NCBI GenBank assembly: GCA_009746045.1
Contig: RPFO01000059.1
Coordinates: 765,570 to 829,569, forward strand
Length of the DNA: 64,000 bases
Direction: 5' to 3'
DNA from: Mesostigma viride
Lineage: Eukaryota > Streptophyta > Mesostigmatophyceae > Mesostigmatales > Mesostigmataceae
Notes under the pieces: model-generated
What the model was told of the DNA's origin: nothing
The model's database searches: none
What the model saw: only the letters and a program-made list of their open reading frames with translations
Position numbers and translations under genes: made by a program
Shown here: one piece after another, positions 35,359 to 46,700 of the stretch
Layout of the letters: every line of letters begins with the position of its first letter
Numbering within the stretch: the stretch's first letter is position 1

Positions 35359-38300
35359 ATGTCCGCTTCTGGGGACGAGGAGCAAGTGGACGCCAGCGAA
35401 GAGCAGCAGGATGCAGCCTTTGATGCCGAAGGCGAGCGAGATCGCTCCGCTAGTGATCAGCAGGACGATCAACCGGGCGGTGATGACGGGGACGGCGATG
35501 ACGAGGGCGATGGAAACGCTGGAGATGACCACGATCCAGGGAGCAACGTAGGCTCCGATCTGGACGAAACCAACGAGGCAAGAAGCGATTCTGAGGCTGG
35601 GGGTGGGTCGGGTAGACATGGAGAGGCTGGTGAAGGGGCCCCTGCCAGCGATGACGAGGATTATGAGCAGGAGCGCTCGGGAGGAGATAAAGGGGATGTC
35701 CAGGATGACGGGAGTGACGACGAAAGGAGAAGTGGGGAGGACCAGGACGGTGCTAACGCGGACAATAGCGAGGGCGATGACGATTACAATGTAAAAGAGA
35801 AGCAGCCAATCCAAACGAAGCTCAAGTTCCTGAAAAAGAAGGTTGACAAGCCCAAAGAAAAGGCCGGGAAAGAGGATGGCAAGGAGAAAAAGAAGAAGAA
35901 GAGAAAGCAGAAGGACCGAAGCGAGGATGACGGCGACGAGGAGGGCGAGGTGAAGCGGAAGAGGAAATCAAGGCTGTCGAAGAAAGGCAAGGAGGGCGAC
36001 ACGAAGAGCAAGCCGAGGAAGTCCAGGGCGCAGCCCAGCGGTAAACCGGAGAAGAAGCAGTCCATGTTCGCCAAGATTAACTCTGAGGTACGTGGTCATC
36101 TTCAGTAATTGCCACTGTACTCTCGTTATTGTTGCTCATTGCATGTCTTTTCCTTGTATTGGTTAGCTTTCCCCCTCGTGCCTGCCGTCGTGCCCTTGGC
36201 GTTATCGTGATTGGTTTCTGATGCTGGAACTCCCCTGTCATGTTAGTGGTACCTGACTCATGTCCTGGGCATGCCACTGCGGTCAGGACGACAAGGAGGG
36301 ACCCCTTACAGCATAGATATTGTCCCTTATAAAGCACAGATGTAGGGGCACCTGTACAGCACCCTCCACATATATTGTAAGCCAACCATAATTTTAACAT
36401 ACAAGGCGAACACATTTCCGCCTCCATTCGTTTCCATCACCCTGCGCGTCTTGACAAAGGTGGATAAGGTAATGCCGGGCTCTAGCTACAATGGTCGTCA
36501 TTCTCCGGGTCTCTGGCCTGCGCTGGTTGTCTCATTGATGTAGCCCTTGTCATATTTTGATGTTTATCGTCATGGCCAGGACGACGAGGAGGGCGAGGCG
36601 CGCGACGAGGACCGCGCGTTTATCGACGACGCGGGGGCGCGGCGCGACACGAGCGACAGCGAGAGTGGGGGGGAGCGGGAGGGGGAGGAGCGGCGCCGGT
36701 CGCAGCCGCCGCTGGCACCGGAGGCCGTGGAAGCGCTCGCTTTTTTTGAACGCAAGAAGAGGAAGGGTGAGGAGGGGGGGGAGATCTTAACATGCGTTAG
36801 GGGAGAAAGGGTGAGGGGGGTGAGTCGAGCGGGGGTGGATGCTGTTTGCGAGGAGAGGAAGGGTGAGGACAGGTGTGTAAGTTGTTGTGGGTGTAAGAAG
36901 GGGAATGGTAAAGGGGGTTTAGGGTGGGATCAGGATGAGGAAAGGTGGGAAGTTGGAGACATGGGGATGGGCCGCGTATGCGGAACAGTGGGCAGCAGTG
37001 ATACATCTGTGCGGAAGGATAGGGGAGATGCGGGCCCTTGACTTTGTGGGCGCAAGGGGAAAACAAGTGGGGGTAGCCCAGGGGTGGCCTTGGGAGCTAA
37101 AAAGTATGGTGGGGAGGGAGGGGGCAACCGCAGGGGGTGTTCCCTAGCAGGTGTGCAACCGGGTGAGAATGATGGAAGACACCTGTGCTCGTCTGCTCTT
37201 AACCTCGAGGGATTGTTTGACTCCTCTCTTTTTCTGCCCGTCCACAATATCCCCCACCATGCCCCCCTGCATTCCCGTCACCCTCCCCTTCCTCTTCTCT
37301 CTCACACTATACCCCGTGACTGCTTCAAACTCTCATTCCCCTGCTGGTGCGCTCAATCTTCCCTTCTCCTCCCCCCCCCCACTTTTCTGCGCATATATCT
37401 GCTTGCCCCCGCCCCCTTTGTTTTTGTTCTCACCCCCCCGTTTTCCCCCCATGCCTCCCCCCCTTTCCCCCCGGCACCCTTCCTTCTCCCCCCACGGTCC
37501 CTCCCCCCCCAGTCGAGGTTTCTCGCGAGGACATGGAGGCGGAGGCGGAGATGCTTCTGCAGAGGATGGACATGGCGGTGGAGGACGATGTGGAGGCCAA
37601 CCGACGGGGGGAACCGGCACTCAAGAAAGTGATGCTGCTGCCGGAGGCGGTGGAGATGCTGCAGAAGTGGGTGGGGGGCGATGGCATAAGATAGTGGTGG
37701 CTAGGCATGCGGCCGCCGATGTTAACAAAATCCACTGGGCAGCGTATGTGCTGCAGACCAGAGTGCTACAGGATGCTGGAAGCAATGTGCATGGGCGTCC
37801 TGTGATGCTCCCATCACACCCCAGTTCTACCCAAGGCACCTCAAGGCGTCGCCGGATGTGTCCGCTGTCAACGCATCAGTGTTCACCCATCCTCTCTGCG
37901 TGCTTGGCATGCTTGCCCAGGCACTAGATGCCTCTCTTGCTCTGCCTTGAATGCTGACTCTTGGGCGCGGTCCCTGCCTTTCCCGCCCCCGCATGCATGC
38001 ACAAGGGAAGCGGAATCCAACGATGTCTTACTAGGGGGTGCCGTGCGCAGCGGTAGCACGCATGCACGCTTTTATTTATGTGTGTATGTGTTCGTGCATT
38101 TTGTGTGTGTGCGTGTATGCGTTTGTGTGTTTTGTGTGTGTGGGTGGTCGGCTGGGTGGTTCTAATGCCATCAACTACTCCATCCTTCCATACTGCCATT
38201 ACGCCGGGATTTTTTATGACATGGCCGCACGGACCCCACCCCGCAGGAAGACGTACAAGGAGGCATTCCTCTCCCACGACGTGCTCAAGGTGCTGCGCAA

Positions 38301-41300
38301 CTGGCTGGAGCCTATGGAGGATGGCTCGCTGCCCAACATCCAGATCCGCGCCGCCATCCTGCGCATCCTCAAGGACGTGAGTAGGCATTATCTACCATTT
38401 CTGGAATCATGTACTCGGACTAGTGTACGCCCATGCACGTGTCGCGATGTTCTCGCAATAAGGGATTAGCATGCTTTGCTGTCCTGGCGGCGATCGGGCG
38501 TCCACTCAAGGGTGTGAGGAAGCATATATTTTGCACCGCTCCAGGGACGCTCTAGGGACATCCCCACCCTTGCATTTGCAGGTGACCTGCCACCTCGGCG
38601 TGCCTGCCAACAGCGTTTCTCATGTACCTTGTTGTATGCGGCGCCTTGAGCGAGTTATGATTTCTTCTTAGTGTCATGTATTCCTATTTTTTACTCCTTT
38701 CTCGGGCTCCTTTCTTTTTTGCTGCAAATTTTAGGCATCCGCTTGTGTGCCTCTGCTGCCACGAACCCTCCTTGCCACTGCCGCTTCTCTCGCAGATGAA
38801 CCTGGACACCCTGGAGGAGCGCCACAAGCACGCGATCAGGGAGAGCGGTATCGGCAAGGTGGGCGGGGACAGAAGACAGAAGTTGGGTGTGGGTTACTTT
38901 GAAAGGTTCGATGTGGCAGTGGGTGCTGGCAACGTGAGGTGAACAAGGTAGTCAGTTTTTCGTGGCATATCTGGGTGGCTGGTGAGGAGTAGCAGCAGGG
39001 ATTTTTGTTCTTCTTAGGTAGCAAATGGCGGCTTATGCGAGTGGGAGAGAACGTGGCCGGCTAGCACTCCCCCCATAGATACTTCCGCATAGCTTGAGCA
39101 ATTAGGTTGCGAGGAGGCGAGCTGAGGCATTGATCATCAGCAGCATCTCCCCGCTTGCCTTGATCGAACACACGGTGACAACGCGTGATGACGGAACTAC
39201 ATAAAGCTACCGTATGTCAAGGAGACAACCAGCGCAGGCCAGAAATCTTATAAAGCGGGTGTGCATGAAGCTTGCGCGTGTCAGTATGTGTGCGTCCCGG
39301 GTACCGTGCGAGCACGACAGAGGGCTCCTGTCCGTCAATATGCTAAGTCTAGGGGGTTGAATCAGCCAGGGTGCTTGCATTCAGGGGTAAACCGTCGATG
39401 GTGTAAATCGTCGGTGCCCTGTGGATGGCAGCCTTCCTGCTTAGCGGCATGCCAGGCAAGCTTAACCGCATCATCCCCAACTTGGCCCATCACCACACGC
39501 ACAGGTGCCTCAGGGCACGCCTCACGCTTGCTCGGCTGCGACACGGCGGTGCTCTGCTGTTCCTGTGGCCATCGCGCGGCGACATCTTTCTTCCTTTGCC
39601 GCTCGGCCATTCATCTATTTCTGCATGTGCTCCCACTCCCCTCGCAGCTACGTGTTGGGGACTACACTAGCATGGGTGCCCACCCCATGCTCATGCTCGT
39701 TCTCCCCTCTCTGCTTCTTGCGGGCCACCATCGGTGGCCTCGCTGTGCCCTGGCCCCGTGTACTTGCGCAGGTGGTCATGTTCCTCTCGCGCTGCGACCA
39801 GGAGACGGCCCTCAACAAGAAGGTGGCGCGCAGCATCATCGAGGACTGGGTGAGCGGGCAGCGTGGGGGCATCTATCGGCAAGCACACTACCACTCTAGG
39901 GGCACGATCACTAGTCAACCCGAACCGCTAAACCCTGGACACCAAACCATAGACTGGCTCATTACAAAGGACTGAGGGGGGCGTGGCCGGTGGGGTGTGT
40001 GATAAAGCCTAAACGGTCCACCCTAGTCTCCAAACCCCCAAACCTATGAACCCGAGCAAGTCCATTATCGGATATGTCAAGCTTGGGTCGCTGGTGACAC
40101 GGGAGGTGTAGACCCTTCCAGTCTGGAGGGTGTTCCTGGTGCTCAATTTTTGTATCCCCTCTTATGGCAGGGGTCTGAATCTGCCAAAATGGTTCCACGA
40201 ACGCAGACTGCCGCAGCCATTTGGGCATCCTCAATCGACAGAATGGGTTCCGTTGCCTGACCAACCGCGCGCTTGCCTGCTGCTGTGTACCTGCTGTTGT
40301 GTGCCTGCTGTTGTGTGCTCACCCCTGGTGACATCGGTTGTTTCCGGCCCCCTGGCCGTATTCTTCCCTTCCGTTGCGCCAGAGCCGCCCCATTATCGGC
40401 GCCAGCACGCGCTACGAGGACGCAGCGCCAGAGGAGGAGACGGAGGAGCGCCGCAGCAAGAAGCAGTAAGTGCCCGCAGCAAGCAGCAGTGGGTGTCCGT
40501 AGCAACAAGGCAGTGGGTGGCCTCGTGGGCAGGGGGTGGTGCCGGCACACATAACAGGCACTGGGAGTGCCGGTGGGGTCGCAGCTATCTGCGTTCTGGG
40601 GATAGCTATCTGAGGGCAGTATTCCGTGTTTGTAGGGGTGTGGATGAGGTGAATCTCTGTTGACATTTTAGCGGTGTGTCTCCACTGGGAACGTTGCCTG
40701 AGAGGTCACTGTATCGGGCAGCGCAGGGATACAGGTCACTCTAGCGCTACCTTGTTGTAGCTCTTAGCTCTACCTTGCTGGTCAATATCGTCCTTCATGG
40801 CTTGTTTGTCGACTGTGTCTGCCAGTTGGTTTGTCTGACGCTGAGAGCTGCCCAGGTGCTGGTGTGTGCGCGAGTAAGCACCCTCAAGTTTTGTGGCAGT
40901 GGGACCCCTATCGGCCGCCCTCTGTCTGTTGTGATCATCTCCCACGCCACGGCTGTGGCCTGCTTGGTACATCATGTCGGCTCTTGTAGATACTTGTTAG
41001 GTGTCTGTGACGGCCCGCTGTGAGCAGTGCCACCCCATGGCCCCTGCGTACGTCATATGGTCATGTGGCCGAGGAGCGTGTACTAAAGTGTGTGGGCACT
41101 GGTTATGTGTCAAGGGTAAAGTCCCGAAGTCATGGTGACAACACCAGCATCGCGTCTCACTCCTGCCTCTCCGTTCTCTGCCGTCCAGAGTCTCCTGGCT
41201 GTGCGTGTCTCTAATTATAAGGCCCCGTTGACTTTGGCTCTGTATTTCGCATGGCCTCTTCCCCCCCAGGGTGGTGCGCAAGGCCCCTGAGGCCAGGTCT

Positions 41301-42822
41301 TCGGGCGGCCCCTCGGACGCAGCCGACACGGGCAAGGGGGTCGACAGCGAGCTCGACGCGCAGGGGCAGTGAGTGGGGACACACGTTTGACTGCTTGGGG
41401 TTTGGTGGGCAGTGAGTGGACAAATGAAGAAGGGTTGCAGTCTTCTGTTATGGGCTGTCAGGCGGGCAGTGAGTTGAGTGGAGCGAAGCGTTGCTGTCTG
41501 TTGGTTGGTTGGCATCAATTGGACAGACAGAGCCGTTGATTTGTCTGGTTGTTTCCTTTGCTGGCAGATTGGTGGGCAGTCCGTGGACCGATACAGTTGC
41601 TGGTTGCTTTGGTGGCCAGTCCGTGGACGGAAGCATTTATATGTAATCTTGTTGGGTTGTTGGGTTGGTGGCAAGGGGACAGAAGCCGCTAAGCCTCTAC
41701 CGCTCTTTGTACTGTTGGCTTGGTTGGCCGTGAGTGGACGCACATGTCGTTTGTTTGTTGCCGCTGGCCAACTTGTTTGTTCGTTGTCGCTGGCTTGGTT
41801 AGGCCAAGGTTTGCTTTCATTTCGTGTCCTACGCGTGTGGTTTTGCTGGAAGCTGGGTTGCTGGCATCCTTAGCATGGTGCGGCTCCTCTCATGCTGCTT
41901 CTGTCACCGAGCCGAGGGGAACCATTGGCGGGGGCGGAGAGAGAACGATCGCTTGTGCACGCTTCCCCCGTGGATGTGTCCAACCCCCCCCGTGTGCTTC
42001 GTAGTTGGTTCCTGCGTGGTTACCCTCCCCAATCTTCTTTTTACCCAATCTCTTTCTTTGACCCGTTCTCTTTCTTTCGCCCGTTCTCATTTCTCCCATC
42101 CTCCTGTTCTACTTTTCCCGGCAGGCTGATGAGCCGCAAGGAGGCGGCGCGGCTGCACGCGCGCATCCCCGAGATGAGCCGCATGGACTTCAAGGTCCGC
42201 CCGCGCTCGATGGTGGAGGAGAAGGAGCGCAAGATGTCTGACAAGCACGCCAAGGTGCGTACAAGACGAGCACGCCAAGGTACCATGGCCATGCCTGCTC
42301 CCCATTCTAATATACTATGCACTAAATGCCGCTGTATGCACAGTTGCTTAATTATGCCTGGCTGCCTCATCACCAGCCCGAGCACCTCAAACAGTGAGAA
42401 ATGCTTACAGCTCCCTTCACTGCTGCGCAGGCAGCTCCCTTCACTGCCGCACTGACAGCTCCCTTCACCGTTGCACCTGCTATCCTATCCCCAGCTGCCC
42501 CCTGCCCTTGCTTATTTCCTCGTCTCCCATGTTTCCGGACCCTGATGCTGTGCCTTCATGGAATAGCCCGGCTGCCAATAATGGAATCCAGTTACCTGAT
42601 TTGTGGTAGCCTTGCGTCGCTTCGTTCAGGCATCGGCAGGCAGCTGGAGCGGGCTCAGTTTGTTTGGTTAGATCAATCAATGCTGTCCTATCCCCACCAT
42701 TGCTCCCTCCCTACGCCCCTTCACAGATGGCAAAGACGATCCAGAAGCTGCGCGCACCGAAGAAGATCGAACGTGCCATTAAGCCGAGCATTGAGGGTCG
42801 CGGCCTTGTGAAGACGCGCTAA
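35359..42822 (+). CDS. IWS1: Transcription elongation factor IWS1/Spn1, 10 exons
   Basis: IWS1 binds Spt6 and RNA polymerase II and acts in elongation, mRNA processing and chromatin in the nucleus. Exons: 35359-36087, 36580-36766, 37513-37666, 38247-38376, 38796-38858, 39772-39849, 40383-40465, 41270-41368, 42125-42254, 42727-42822; 1749 nt, 582 aa. Residues 1-305 are low complexity: an acidic Asp/Glu/Gly/Ser part, then Lys-rich blocks such as KEKKKKKRKQKD. The conserved TFIIS N-terminal-like domain covers about 310-450: EPALKKVMLLPEAVEMLQ, AFLSHDVLKVLRNWLEPM, DGSLPNIQIRAAILRIL, ESGIGKVVMFLSRC, IIEDWSRPI. The C-terminal part is basic and ends in a KKIERAIKPSIEGRGLVKTR motif, as usual for the family. 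The acidic N terminus is typical and carries the Spt6 contacts in other species. ATG chosen as the first in frame after an acceptor-like site; an earlier in-frame TTG is not used. Confidence 0.93.
36385..36545 (+). repeat. 175-bp dispersed repeat, copy in IWS1 intron 1
   Basis: Shares AAGCCAACCATAATTT, ACACATTTCC...CATT, TTTCCATCA, and TCTCTGGCCTGCGCTGGTTG followed by TCTC.TTGAT with the copies at 53390-53565 (same orientation) and 52143-52312 (opposite). It ends 35 bases before the second exon (36580), so part of the 3' splice region of this intron is repeat-derived. Confidence 0.7.
39205..39250 (-). repeat. 175-bp dispersed repeat, short fragment in IWS1 intron 5
   Basis: The plus strand reads GGAGACAACCAGCGCAGGCC then AGAAATC, the reverse complement of the GATTTCTGGCCTGCGCTGGT core of the dispersed repeat. 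Only the core end is recognisable. Confidence 0.6.
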
Positions 42823-43417
42823 GGCTGCATGCTGATCGGGGTCTTATTGAGGCAGCGCATGCGAAACCGCAGAGCATGAGGGTCTAATCCTGTTGGTCCC
42901 AAGGCTTCGCAAAGCATGCATTCGCAAAGCATGGCTTCGCAACACATGGATTCGTAAAGGATGAATTACCTGTTGGCGGTACATCGATGCACTGCCCTGG
43001 TCTGTGCAACTTGGGAAGCCATGGCAGGGAGCTTCACTATGACAGGTGCAATGTTCAGCTATGAGCAAGAGTATCAATTGCAGCCAGAGTTTTTTGGTCT
43101 TGGCTGAGATATCTGGATGCTGAAAGCACCAAACGCATATCAATAAGACACTTTTGATTTTTCTTGGAAGTTGACCCCGGGCCGGTCACCCTGGCAATCG
43201 AACGGCTGTGTCCAAGTGTAGGCTGGGAGTTGCCAGGATTCCATAGGACGCCCGTGGGGAAGCGCCCGCGTGTGCGAATATACGGGAAGCACGCCAGACA
43301 GGTCCCCTAGGGTAGAGTTGTTGTATCTAGAGTTGTTGTTGATAGATGTTTGTAGATAGCTGTTGTAGATAGATTAGACCGGTAGGACTGTTTGCACCCA
43401 TCCATCCATCCATATCG
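42823..43417. other. 3' flank of IWS1, no gene
   Basis: Holds four imperfect 15-16-bp copies of a TTCGCAAAGCATG-type word (42904-42963) and a TCCATCCATCCA run just before the inverted-repeat element (43399-43413). No TGTAA poly(A) signal was found near the IWS1 stop. No coding signal. Confidence 0.5.
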
Positions 43418-43450
43418 GGTGCTCCGTGACTCCCCAACGGGAGCACGAGA

Positions 43451-43514
43451 GCGACCTATTAATTAATTAATTAATTAATTAATTAATTAATTAATTAATT
43501 AATTAATAGGTCGC
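43451..43514. repeat. 64-nt perfect palindrome
   Basis: GCGACCT, then 50 nt of the period-4 ATTA tract, then AGGTCGC. The whole 64 nt equals its own reverse complement, so it can form a cruciform or a long RNA hairpin. It is next to the left terminal inverted repeat. Confidence 0.9.
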
Positions 43515-44659
43515 TGAGGCCAGCCTTCATAGTTTGTTCAAGCCTCATCAACTTGTTGAAATGTGATCGAAGATCGACAAGCTAGGCAAATTGATTAATT
43601 AAGGGGACGGGACACCCCCGAATTTTTTGGCGCCAAAAATTCGCGCCGGAGCCGAAGGTCACAAATTTCACGTGCACGGTGCGCGCACCCCTTGCGGAAG
43701 TGGCCATGGCGACTGCGTTCAGGCGAAACTACCACACTAGGGCAGGCGAAATGCAAAAATTTTACTCGAATCTAAAAGGAGATGAGTTTATGATGTTAGT
43801 TTGTGGCGGAAATCAGCTGGTTTACAATATTGCTGTTGTTTTTTTTGTGCCATCGGCATGGGGGGTAATCTGAATTTTTTGGTCGCGCGGAATGAAATAG
43901 AATTCATGATAGCGGCTGTAAAATAGCGGTTTTGGGGGCTGTTCTGACCTTGAAGCAGGCATTAATATCGGTTGCATCGAATTCGAAACCGAGCTGGTGC
44001 TTTTTGCCAGATTTTCGGCCATTATCGGTAAGTAATTGTTCAGACCTGCGCAGTGCGTGTCTGACCTGTCCATGGAAGAACGGCTGTTGTTGCGCGCCTG
44101 GGCGAGGGATTTACGAGGGCAAGGTACAGATTTGTCGCGAACGTTTATCTGCTATCGGTGCTTTCTTCTATGAGCTCATCGTTCGAGGTTTTTTGCGTTC
44201 TTTTTGGGCAGTTTCCGCCAGCTAGCTCGCCGTCGCTTGCCGTTGTGTTGTCGAATACCTGGCAGCTTTAGATTGTTTTCGTTGATGTCGTGATCAGGGC
44301 CGCTTCAGTCGCAGCCTATAGCTCTTCGGGAAGGTATAAGGCATTTCATAAAACGTGTTCTGGCAAGGATGTTGTGCGTATGGACGCTTCTTGTTGTTTG
44401 AGAGTGACGCACCCTCTCCTCACAGGCCGCAGCGGCATCACAGCGCTCATGCGGTGAAGGGCCGCCAATGGTTTCTTTGCATTTTATCGTGCAGGGATGG
44501 AAGTGTTATAGTGATGATGATGTTGGAGATATTGCATTTGTGTGACTGCATGTAGATAGCTGGCACCAATGGTTGTTTGAGCTTTCCTTTGTTATGATGA
44601 TGTGACAAGACTACAATGTGCTGAGCCAACCATGGTTGACATGCATGACTGCATTAATT

Positions 44660-44998
44660 AATTATCAACATCACTCCGTTGGGAGTAGATGTAGCACATA
44701 GCCCTGAGAAGGGGCATATGGCTTTTAATACATTCTAGGCTACTTCATGCAGGGGTGGGAATGTAAGCTACCCCTGCTCTAGGTGCACCAGGGCACCCGC
44801 ACCCTCATGGTCTATCACGCTATGCCCGGGTAAGGGGGGAGCATGCCTGTGAGGGGGAAGATCATCATGGCTATACAAAAACTAGAGCGTGGCATCTCAG
44901 CAGAGAGCAGCTCTCTGCATGGGCACAGCATTACTAAATAAAACTAGGCATCGTCTGGAGTGTGGCTCATCATAGGCACACATGTACATGATTACATA
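44660..44998 (+). repeat. LTR-like dispersed repeat, copy 2
   Basis: Second copy of the repeat at 28205-28530, same orientation, preceded like copy 1 by an AT-rich ATTAATTAAT-type tract. The TATA-like box is changed to TATACAAA. It has AATAAA (ACTAAATAAAACT, about 44935) about 35 bases after the AGCAGAGAG/CTCTCTGC hairpin, consistent with an LTR poly(A) signal. Confidence 0.6.
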
Positions 44999-45090
44999 AA
45001 GCGCGTGGCTTAGCTGGAATAGGGCCTCTAGGAGGCGTACATGTACATGGCCACGGTCTATCTATTCTACACTACTACTGCTCTATTCCC

Positions 45091-45648
45091 CTAAGCTGGG
45101 GCGTCTGGAGTCGCTGGGGCCGCGGGGGTCGCCTGCCAGGGCTTGTGGCCGACGTAGATGGCCGCCCCCTTCCAGTACACCGGCTGCCCCGCCTTGGTCT
45201 GCCGGAGCTGGAGGTAGGTCGGCCATAGCTCCCGTCGCTGTTGTTGCTGCGCCAGGGTCAGGTCGTCATCAAGGGTGAAGAGAGTCTTCTCGAGCCGCTT
45301 GCGGCGTCTGAGAAAAGAAATCTTGTCCGCCGGGGTCTTAAAGGTGAGAAGGAGCGGGGGCGGCCCTGCCTTACCCCGCGCGCGGGGAAGGCGGTGGGCG
45401 GCCAGCTCGATCTCACCAGTAAGGCCCATGCGATCAAGGATTTCTCTCTCAAAAGCACGCGCAAGCTTCTCGGAATTCTCACCTTCCTCCATCTTGAGAT
45501 TCTTGACAATGACGTTAAGGCTGCGCTTAGCGAGCTCGGCCTCCTCGCGGAGGTCAAGCGTCTGCCGCTGGAGCTGTGCTGCGACGGCGGAGGTGGTGGA
45601 GGTGGTGTGCTGCTTAAGCATGTCCGCCCAGGTCGTGACTGCATGCAA
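45091..45648 (-). CDS. LINE ORF1-like protein, 185 aa, intact frame
   Basis: An intact minus-strand ORF. It has a coiled-coil-like start (residues about 20-45, Gln/Leu/Glu-rich, RQTLDLREEAELAKRSL), an RRM-like strand NVIVKNLKMEEGE, then IELAAHRLPRARGK, LLLTFKTPADKISFLRRRKR, TLDDDLTLAQQQ and a basic C terminus. The order and several motifs match the frameshifted ORF1 at 21608-22105. Such proteins bind retrotransposon RNA. No ORF2 follows, so this is a partial or internally deleted copy. Start choice: first ATG of the long frame; an in-frame context further upstream is unclear. Confidence 0.6.
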   Translation of the reverse strand: MHAVTTWADMLKQHTTSTTSAVAAQLQRQTLDLREEAELAKRSLNVIVKNLKMEEGENSEKLARAFEREILDRMGLTGEIELAAHRLPRARGKAGPPPLLLTFKTPADKISFLRRRKRLEKTLFTLDDDLTLAQQQQRRELWPTYLQLRQTKAGQPVYWKGAAIYVGHKPWQATPAAPATPDAPA

Positions 45649-45959
45649 GCTATATATACCATGTTCTTACTTGGTTCCTTGCCCTCCATAGTCCCAGTTT
45701 GTCATCCATGCCGGGGAGGACAGTTTAGGAGGTGTTGTTGTGTTGATTAGCTTGGTTGGCATCAACCTTACACTCTAACCTGGGAGAAACATAGGAAATG
45801 CTGCTTAGGCATGTTAGGGCTACCATCGTCAAGGCTATGCACATATTTACAAGGCTGGCCATGCTGGAGGGATGATGAAGACATATGAGGTGCGTGGCCA
45901 CCCCTTTGTACTTTGTAAACATACTCTGCATGGTTTTGGTGCATGTTGGATGGCATATT

Positions 45960-46700
45960 AAGTGGCACTGTGGGGTTACTAACTTACTGAGAAGTCCTTA
46001 GTGCCTTGTCATGTGGTCATATAGGAAACCCATCAACTTGAGCAGTTCTTGTCGCAATGACCCCCCACATTGAGCATGCGTTGCCGTCAGCGTGCAAGAG
46101 TTGATTATGTGTGCTTTGGTCAGTTTGCAGATGTCTTTGATGAAGAAGGAGGTGCTAGTGTGGCTAAATGGTTACTCTAATTTCCTTGTAGCGTCTACAT
46201 GGGTGGCCGTCTTGGAATGGTTGTAACTTGGGCAGTTCTTGTCAGAATGGCGTCAAACCTTGAACACAGGAGGTACCATATGTGCAGAGAATGGTAGTAT
46301 GTGGTTTGGCCAGTTTTCATGAGGCTTAGATGTATAAAGGGGTGTTAGTGTGGTTAAATACTAGCTAAAACCTCCCTTAGCTTCGTCACATGTGGCAATC
46401 TAGGAATATCCATCAAATAGGGCTGCGCTTGTCAGAATGACCTGAAAATTTGGGGCTGCATGTCCCCCCCTCTCTAGTATTTGGGAATATATGATTTGGC
46501 ACTATTGCATGTGTTTATGATTTGTTTTATTTTTTTTTGTTTAAAAAAGGACCCTTTTTGCGGGAAAATCCATCAATGTGTCTAAACATCATTATTTTGT
46601 GCTCAAAATTAGGCAGGCTTTCTCAAAAGTGGGGGAACTATGCGGGAGTATATGATTTGGTCCCAATATGTTTGCCCATTGTCCTAGGAAAAATGTGACT
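45960..46700. repeat. Decayed tandem array, period about 190-200 bp
   Basis: Three to four diverged units. Recurring phrases, about 190 bp apart, include CAGTTCTTGTCGCAATGACC / GCAGTTCTTGTCAGAATGGC / GCGCTTGTCAGAATGACC, GTTAGTGTGG..TAAAT, and CCATCAA after GGAAA/GGAATAT. Later units share GAGTATATGATTTGG. No coding potential seen. It fills most of the right half of the hairpin-ended element. Confidence 0.5.
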
